A stretch of 64,000 nucleotides of DNA from Caprella mutica (Eukaryota; Arthropoda; Malacostraca; Amphipoda; Caprellidae). The stretch spans positions 117,986-181,985 of the forward strand of contig CANNZV010001106.1 of NCBI GenBank assembly GCA_947561585.1, given 5' to 3'. The notes under the pieces are model-generated. The model saw nothing but the letters and a program-made list of their open reading frames with translations, did not search any database and was not told the origin of the DNA. Shown in pieces: positions 58,633 to 64,000 of this stretch. Position 1 is the first letter of the stretch. Every line of letters starts with the position of its first letter. A program made the position numbers and the translations under genes.

Positions 58633-59130
58633 AGATAAACATTGTCAATTGATCTAATGACCAAAAAAATCACGTTCATGAATATATTCAAGTATTTTCC
58701 TTCTTACAATTTAATCATGAAATGGGAGACTTATTAAGAAATTAGAAAGAAAAGTAACTTCAGTTATTTCTATTATATCTGTTACTGTTTGCAAACATTC
58801 AAAGGCAAACGTGTTGACTGTAGTCATGTAAAAGCCATTCTATTTTTACGTGTCTAAATATTTTGCGCCAAAAACAATCTTCAACCGAAATGTAATCAAA
58901 GACAAGCAACATCACCATTCATCTGATAAAATCTCAACTTTTCCCAGTTTATTTTACAATCTCTGTGATTGCTCTTTCATTTAACAAGATCTTTTGATGT
59001 TTTAATCTCTCAGAAAACCAGTTGCGATGTTACATTTTTTGGTATGTAGCACTCTGATCTAAATATGGAATAAAAAATCTTGAAACAAATTTTTCGTAAG
59101 GTTTCTTTCTCTCTTATTTGTAATAACGGG
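58633..59130. other. AT-rich stretch, nothing recognised
   Basis: No repeat or coding signal seen. Confidence 0.5.
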
Positions 59131-59526
59131 GGTAAATTCCGAGTTGTTGAACAGTTCCACATTTTCTACAATATGAGTAAAAAATATATAACTAAATGCT
59201 GAGCACTCGTAGAGCGCATACCTTCACTGCCGGGTATAAATGACCGAGACCATTCTATAATCCGAGAGTAATAAATGACCTTGACCTTTGATCAGTTCGC
59301 TCCCAAAATCTAATTATATGGTTTCTGGATTTCAAATTTCAATCAATTTGGTTGAATACTTTTTTAGTTTTGCTAATAACAAGATTACAAATAAATAAAT
59401 GCCGACCGATATAGCCATCCTCCATTTGCAAGCGTAATAATTATTATTTAACTAGTTATTTTATTAATTATTAATCTATTATTTTTTCCTATATAAAAGG
59501 AAATGTGGAATAACTCAGAGATTCCC
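59131..59526. mobile_element. MITE family A copy split by an insertion
   Basis: Left half GGGTAAATTCCGAGTTGTTG with CAGTTCCACATTTTCTA; right half AAGGAAATGTGGAATAACTC near 59505. Between them about 59195-59440 is GC-richer with GAGCACTCGTAGAGCGCATA, TGACCTTGACCTTTGATC and AATAAATAAATGCCGACCGA, which looks like a separate dispersed repeat inserted in the MITE. Confidence 0.55.
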
Positions 59527-59708
59527 TTATATCAATTGCTTTATTAGAAACCGTGTCACAATTGACAATCTGTCAATCTTTATTGTTCAATTTAGTTAGT
59601 GTGCATATTGTAGCTTTTAAACTCAGCATTCGCACTAGAATGATCCATTTCAAACCGACTTAGCGGTTAAATAAAACATAAGAATAATCTATATATTAGT
59701 ATATATAT

Positions 59709-59971
59709 TCACAATTCATTGCCCATTTCACCAACATACACCAACCTATCAAAATCCCACGTCAACTTAGAGGTTTTCTCAATTTCTTTTAAGATTAAAT
59801 TCTCAGCGGGCCGTTCTTTTGTGCGGCACACACTGTCAGTCTCCGTCTGCATTGTTAACCAGGGCACATCCAATTTAGGATCAATATATTGATATTCTAT
59901 TACCTCTCCGAGCCACCATTGCAACTTGATTATTTGCCACAAAAATGACCGCAATGCCAGAAAAGAAGATT
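59709..59971 (-). CDS. Open minus-strand segment, possible exon, unidentified
   Basis: Open for about 87 codons with protein-like composition: LWQIIKLQWWLGEVIEYQYI, then DVPWLTMQTETDSVCRTKER and LKEIEKTSKLTWDFDRLVYV, ending GNEL and a stop. There is no ATG in frame; the 5' side runs into the 50-bp tandem array, whose minus strand offers CTGCAG or CTCTGTTAG acceptor-like sites. A terminal exon is conceivable. I do not recognise the family. Confidence 0.25.
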
Positions 59972-60832
59972 ATACTGCAGGATATACGCGCCCTATCCAA
60001 CCTAGCATAGAAAAGAAGATTATACTGCAGGATATACGCGCCCTATCCAACCTAACAGAGAAAAGAAGATTATACTGCAGGATATACGCGCCCTATCCAA
60101 CCTAACAGAGAAAAGAAGATTACACTGCAGGATATACGCGCCCTATCCAACCTAACAGAGAAAAGAAGATTATACTGCAGGATATACGCGCCCTATCCAA
60201 CCTAACAGAGAAAAGAAGATTATACTGCAGGATATACGCGCCCTATCCAACCTAGCATAGAAAAGAAGATTATACTGCAGGATATACGCGCCCTATCCAA
60301 CCTAACAGAGAAAAGAAGATTATACTGCAGGATATACGCGCCCTATCCAACCTAACAGAGAAAAGAAGATTATACTGCAGGATATACGCGCCCTATCCAA
60401 CCTAACAGAGAAAAGAAGATTATACTGCAGGATATACGCGCCCTATCCAACCTAACAGAGAAAAGAAGATTACACTGCAGGATATACGCGCCCTATCCAA
60501 CCTAACAGAGAAAAGAAGATTATACTGCAGGATATACGCGCCCTATCCAACCTAACAGAGAAAAGAAGATTATACTGCAGGATATACGCGCCCTATCCAA
60601 CCTAACACAGAAAAGAAGATTATACTGCAGGATATACGCGCCCTATCCAACCTAACAGAGAAAAGAAGATTATACTGCAGGATATACGCGCCCTATCCAA
60701 CCTAACAGAGAAAAGAAGATTATACTGCAGGATATACGCGCCCTATCCAACCTAACAGAGAAAAGAAGATTATACTGCAGGATATACGCGCCCTATCCAA
60801 CCTAACAGAGAAAGGAAGATTATACTGCAGGA
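59959..60832 (+). repeat. Minisatellite, 17.4 copies of 50 bp
   Basis: Unit AAAAGAAGATTATACTGCAG, GATATACGCGCCCTATCCAA, CCTAACAGAG. Variants are few: CCTAGCATAG in units 1 and 6, TACACTGCAG in units 4 and 11, CCTAACACAG in unit 13, and AAAGGAAG in the last partial unit. Each unit carries ACGCGCCC, so CpG density is far above the surroundings. The minus strand includes a TTAGG word, which is only a single repeat of the insect telomere motif. Confidence 0.97.
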
Positions 60833-61958
60833 AATGTCCTCTTTCAACATTTTAACATTCTTCATGTTCAATAGATATAAACCTTCTATTTTCTAACCTG
60901 TAAACAAATTTCTCAATGTAATATACGTATACATAAATATTTATATACTACATTAATTTTGGTGCCTCAAGAGAATATTTTTTTAAATAATATTAATCGA
61001 TTTGGAGAGAATTAAAAAGCACATTTGGATTAAATTATGAAGAAGTAACCAGTAAATTGCTGAAAATAATATTATAATCGCAAGTGGAGTCTTCTTGCTT
61101 AAACTATGAAGATCATTGCCGTCAAAACTATTTAATGTCTAAGTAAATTTTGAATTTATATGATAAACAATAAATATGTGTATCAGATTTTCACATAAGA
61201 TCATCTCAAGAATCTGTATTTTAAAGCAAGAAGCTCCATAAGGCTACATCCGTAACAATTTGTAAATTGGTCCAACAACTTTTCAAAAATAGATTATGCA
61301 AATTTAATGCATTTGGACTTCGATATGAGCAACAATTTCCCATAAGGTGGAGAATATGAACCTACAGAAGATCACGTAATGCAGTTGTAAATTTTAATAT
61401 TTAGACTTCCTGTATCCTGTTTGGATCATTAAATTCCTATTTAAGAAAGAAAACCAATATACGGTTGAAAATATTCTAATATAATTGGTTTGTGTCTCAG
61501 AATAAGTACCTATATTAATATCTTATGTATAATCAATAAACTAAAATCCTAGAATTTATTATTATGATTAAAGATTACTATTCAGTCCTGGAAAATACAG
61601 TCATTTGGATCCATAAATTAACTTTGAGTAAGGGACCGATAGCCTTCAGAATTTGTTTCTTTATTAATAATCTGAAAGTTCTGAAATTTAGTATACCTAA
61701 GCTACAGTCTATAGAAAACGAGTTTTTTAATAGAAAACTAAATTTTTAGGGGTAACTTCAACTCTATACATAAGCTTCACATTTTCACTTAGAGAGACAA
61801 AACAGGATTCAATTGAAAGAGAAAAAGTGATTTCAAGACAAAATATTTAGATATCTGAAATTGTAAATCTGTTTAAGTTATATTTGAAAAAAATTAGAAT
61901 ACCCTATTGTTTAGCATATTTTTCAAATTCTTTTAGCTATAATTTTTTTCTATTTCAG
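60833..61958. other. AT-rich stretch, nothing recognised
   Basis: No repeat or coding signal seen up to the acceptor-like tract at 61940-61958. Confidence 0.45.
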
Positions 61959-62113
61959 ATATCTGAAATACTCCAATCTTATATTATAGAACACTTCTCT
62001 CAAACAAATTCTGTACAACAAAAACAAAAACTGACAGAGAGCGTCAATCAACCGCAAACGAAAGTTTCGACTGCAACATCTCTACCATCAGGTCACCTCG
62101 CTCTAGAGCGGAG
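61959..62113 (+). CDS. Candidate internal exon, Ser/Gln/Thr-rich, unidentified
   Basis: A very good acceptor (AATTTTTTTCTATTTCAG) ends at 61958 and a donor AG|GTGGGC begins at 62114. The 155 bp translate in phase 0 as ISEILQSYIIEHFSQTNSVQ, QKQKLTESVNQPQTKVSTAT, SLPSGHLALER, leaving two bases for the next codon. The middle is less AT-rich than the flanks and the polar composition looks like a linker region. No homologue recognised and no partner exon found. The frame also stays open on both sides into AT-rich DNA (61884-62273). Confidence 0.35.
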
Positions 62114-63034
62114 GTGGGCAGAAATTTTATTTAGAGTGCCACATATAGAAATTTTGGTTCTAGTTAATATTTTCTTCGTTTTCATAGAAAGTGAAATATT
62201 ATCACATACTTCGCTATATTTTTTTATTATTTCATACCACAGTGATTTTAATATATATGAAAAAGTGAAATAAAAATGAAAAAAATACACTTTTTAAGCT
62301 AATTTGCCACTAAAAGTAACTAATAATATTTCATATTTAATAAATAAAATATATTTGTAAAGATTAACGTCAATAAAGGTACGAGATTTAGTCAGATGAT
62401 TAATAATTTAATAATGAAAAAGAATCCTAAATAATGAAGAAGAATCTTAAATAATGAAGAAGAATGTGATACTCTGTCATCAGTTATGATTTACTCATTT
62501 ACATTATGACCCACTATATTAATCAAATTCCCAATGGAAGTAGAACAGGTACTGCAGTATGGTTCTTATAACAATAAGCGTAAGCAAAGTCCAGAGCCTG
62601 CAACAAATTAGGTCCATCTTACATTGCAACATACAAACTTATTTCTCCATAGAGTAATTTAGGCAACAGTGTTTGTATGGGAACTAGGCACATGCAAGCG
62701 ACATTTTCCTCTCAGTACTTGCTAGGTCATTCACAGGGGGAAATTGTTTTTTTTTCTGTAGAAAGTAGAATATTGATTGCAGCACTTATGATTCAATGGT
62801 ATTTTTGCTTTGGTTTAGTTTTAAAAACAATAGACTGCATTTATTTGAAAACATTTATAATAGTCGAATCAACATTTATAATAAATGAATCTTAAGCTTA
62901 TAACGTAACTATCTAATTAAAATACTGTTTGATTTATTAGAATAATACTTCGCTTTTATACAAGAAAAAATTAAGCACTACTTAGATTTATAAAAAATAT
63001 CATTCATTCATTCACTAATTTCTTTGTTTTATAT
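62114..63034. other. AT-rich stretch with a 3 x 20-bp repeat
   Basis: 62411-62466 is three copies of ATAATGAAGAAGAATCTTAA with small changes. A 72-codon frame at 62677-62895 has no support. Confidence 0.5.
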
Positions 63035-63275
63035 TACCTACTTCATTATTTCGTATATACATTTATATGAGTGAGTTATATAATTATTATGAAATTATCA
63101 TTAAAATCTACCTTCACTAGCACTTCTTTGTAATGCTGTTAAAGAAAACTCACACAGTTTAAATTCATTGAACTATTTTATCTAACTTTACAGCGTCCAT
63201 TAGATCCGTATAGCGACCTCTTTTTAAGATACATAAACTATCGTTATACGAGTTTTACCTGTATTTGACAGTTAC
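63035..63275 (+). repeat. Dispersed repeat R5, copy 2 (partner 52350-52620)
   Basis: Shared words in order: ATTATTTCGTATATACATTTATATGAG-type start (63047 on), AATGCTGTTAAAGAAAACT, AGCGTCCATTAGAT and TATACGAGTTTTACC. Ends about 60 bp before repeat R1 copy 2. Confidence 0.6.
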
Positions 63276-63332
63276 GTAACTCAACCTAAACCAAACAAAA
63301 AGAGAACCTGGTAATCACTCTATCACCGAAAA

Positions 63333-63715
63333 CCTGTCAGGACACCTGTACCAACTGGTGTTTTCACCTGTCAGGACACCTGTACCAGCTGTTGTCTCCA
63401 GTTCATTCGAGTCAATCGCGAGATATTTATTGACGTTATGATTCCCATGGAATGAAATCTCTTATCTCGGTGTAGAGATTCTCTTCTCACGAGATAATAT
63501 GACAAAGTAGGTTGAGATAAAGTCTCCAATGAAATGATAAATAACGTTATGACACCGTAGACTTTTATTGCTTCCATGGAGATCTTCTGAAGCTCTCAAA
63601 TATGATTGGTCGAATTGAAGAATGGATTCACGGCAGAGTTTTTGCCTAATAATTTTATTATCAACTTTTCTCTTATCATAAAGAATATTATTATTTAAGA
63701 CTATTTGATTCCTTC
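63333..63715. repeat. Dispersed repeat R1, copy 2 (partner 400-780)
   Basis: Same orientation as copy 1, 62.9 kb away. Includes the 34-bp direct duplication at its left edge and the 68-codon minus-strand frame (63577-63371). Beyond 63595 it has an extra ACGGCAGAG-type insertion relative to copy 1. Confidence 0.8.
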
Positions 63716-64000
63716 ATTTTGCAGTTTATATCCTAAAATTTCCTAAAGGAAGTTTTTTATTCATATAGAATCTGAAATAGCATATAATGATAATAAAAAG
63801 CGTTCGTTACCCAATTTAATAAAAATGATAAGTTTATTAATAATAATAATAAGTTTATTAATAAAAATATTAAGCTTATTGATCGATCACATGTTAAAAG
63901 CATACAGCAAGAAAAAGTATGTCCATATAATATTTACTATGACTTAAAAGAACTAGACTAAAAAAAAATATTGGTGACTTCAATCTCTAATAATTCTTTT
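63716..64000. other. AT-rich end of window
   Basis: 63820-63875 repeats AAGTTTATTAATAA-like words. No coding signal. Confidence 0.5.

Noticed and set aside
59959..60832. CRISPR-like array or telomeric tract (the minus strand includes TTAGG).
   Set aside because: The 50-bp units are uniform without spacers, and TTAGG appears once per unit, not in tandem.
1..64000. tRNA and rRNA genes.
   Set aside because: Scanning for T-arm words such as GGTTCGAAT and for conserved rRNA stretches gave nothing convincing by eye; a covariance-model search could not be run.

Overview
The window looks like AT-rich, gene-poor nuclear DNA of a eukaryote, most likely an insect. There is no operon structure, no ribosome-binding pattern, no long conserved reading frame, no tRNA and no rRNA. 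Instead there are many minisatellites, short inverted-repeat (MITE-like) elements, foldback sequences and a few intron-bounded open segments that could be exons. A hemipteran such as a planthopper is a weak guess from the general look of the repeats; no gene settles it.

Layout. 0-6 kb: a dispersed repeat whose partner lies at the far right end, a 34-bp minisatellite and AT-rich filler. 7-12 kb: a cluster of transposon-like pieces, including a 263-bp foldback element with TAA target duplications and, 48 bp further on, a 997-bp element with TA duplications and an iterated terminal motif. 12.7-19 kb: a complete 213-bp MITE, a 45-bp minisatellite, duplicated blocks, a truncated inverted copy of the 997-bp element and a palindromic 24/18-bp array. 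19-30 kb: mostly plain AT-rich DNA with a polypyrimidine tract, a 35-bp minisatellite and an almost perfect 21 x 26-bp array. 30-41 kb: a likely coding exon on the minus strand, then second copies of four blocks that also occur, in the same order and orientation, at 14.4-23.0 kb. 41-51 kb: foldback elements, a 1.7-kb array of 16-bp units, a 0.7-kb array of the ATGGCCCC minisatellite family and an array of 13 AP-1-type sites. 52-64 kb: inverted and direct copies of dispersed repeats, more ATGGCCCC units, two or three exon-like segments, a 17-copy 50-bp array, and the second copy of the repeat from the left end.

Tandem arrays occupy about 7 kb (roughly 11% of the window by my addition). A family of TA-flanked MITEs with ends reading GGGTAAG...CTTACCC occurs at 14 loci. 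No protein-coding gene could be identified by name. The best coding signals are 30228-30446 (minus) and 61959-62113 (plus), both with reasonable splice signals but unrecognised products. Very long apparent reading frames at 13.2-14.1, 18.6-19.2 and 44.6-46.6 kb come from tandem repeats whose monomers lack stop codons and should not be taken as genes.

The observations most worth a second look are the collinear duplicated blocks with sharp conservation edges, the modular MITEs that share a core but differ in their ends, the 997-bp element with iterated terminal motif, the AP-1-site array, and the dispersed minisatellite family tied to a unique 225-bp flank.
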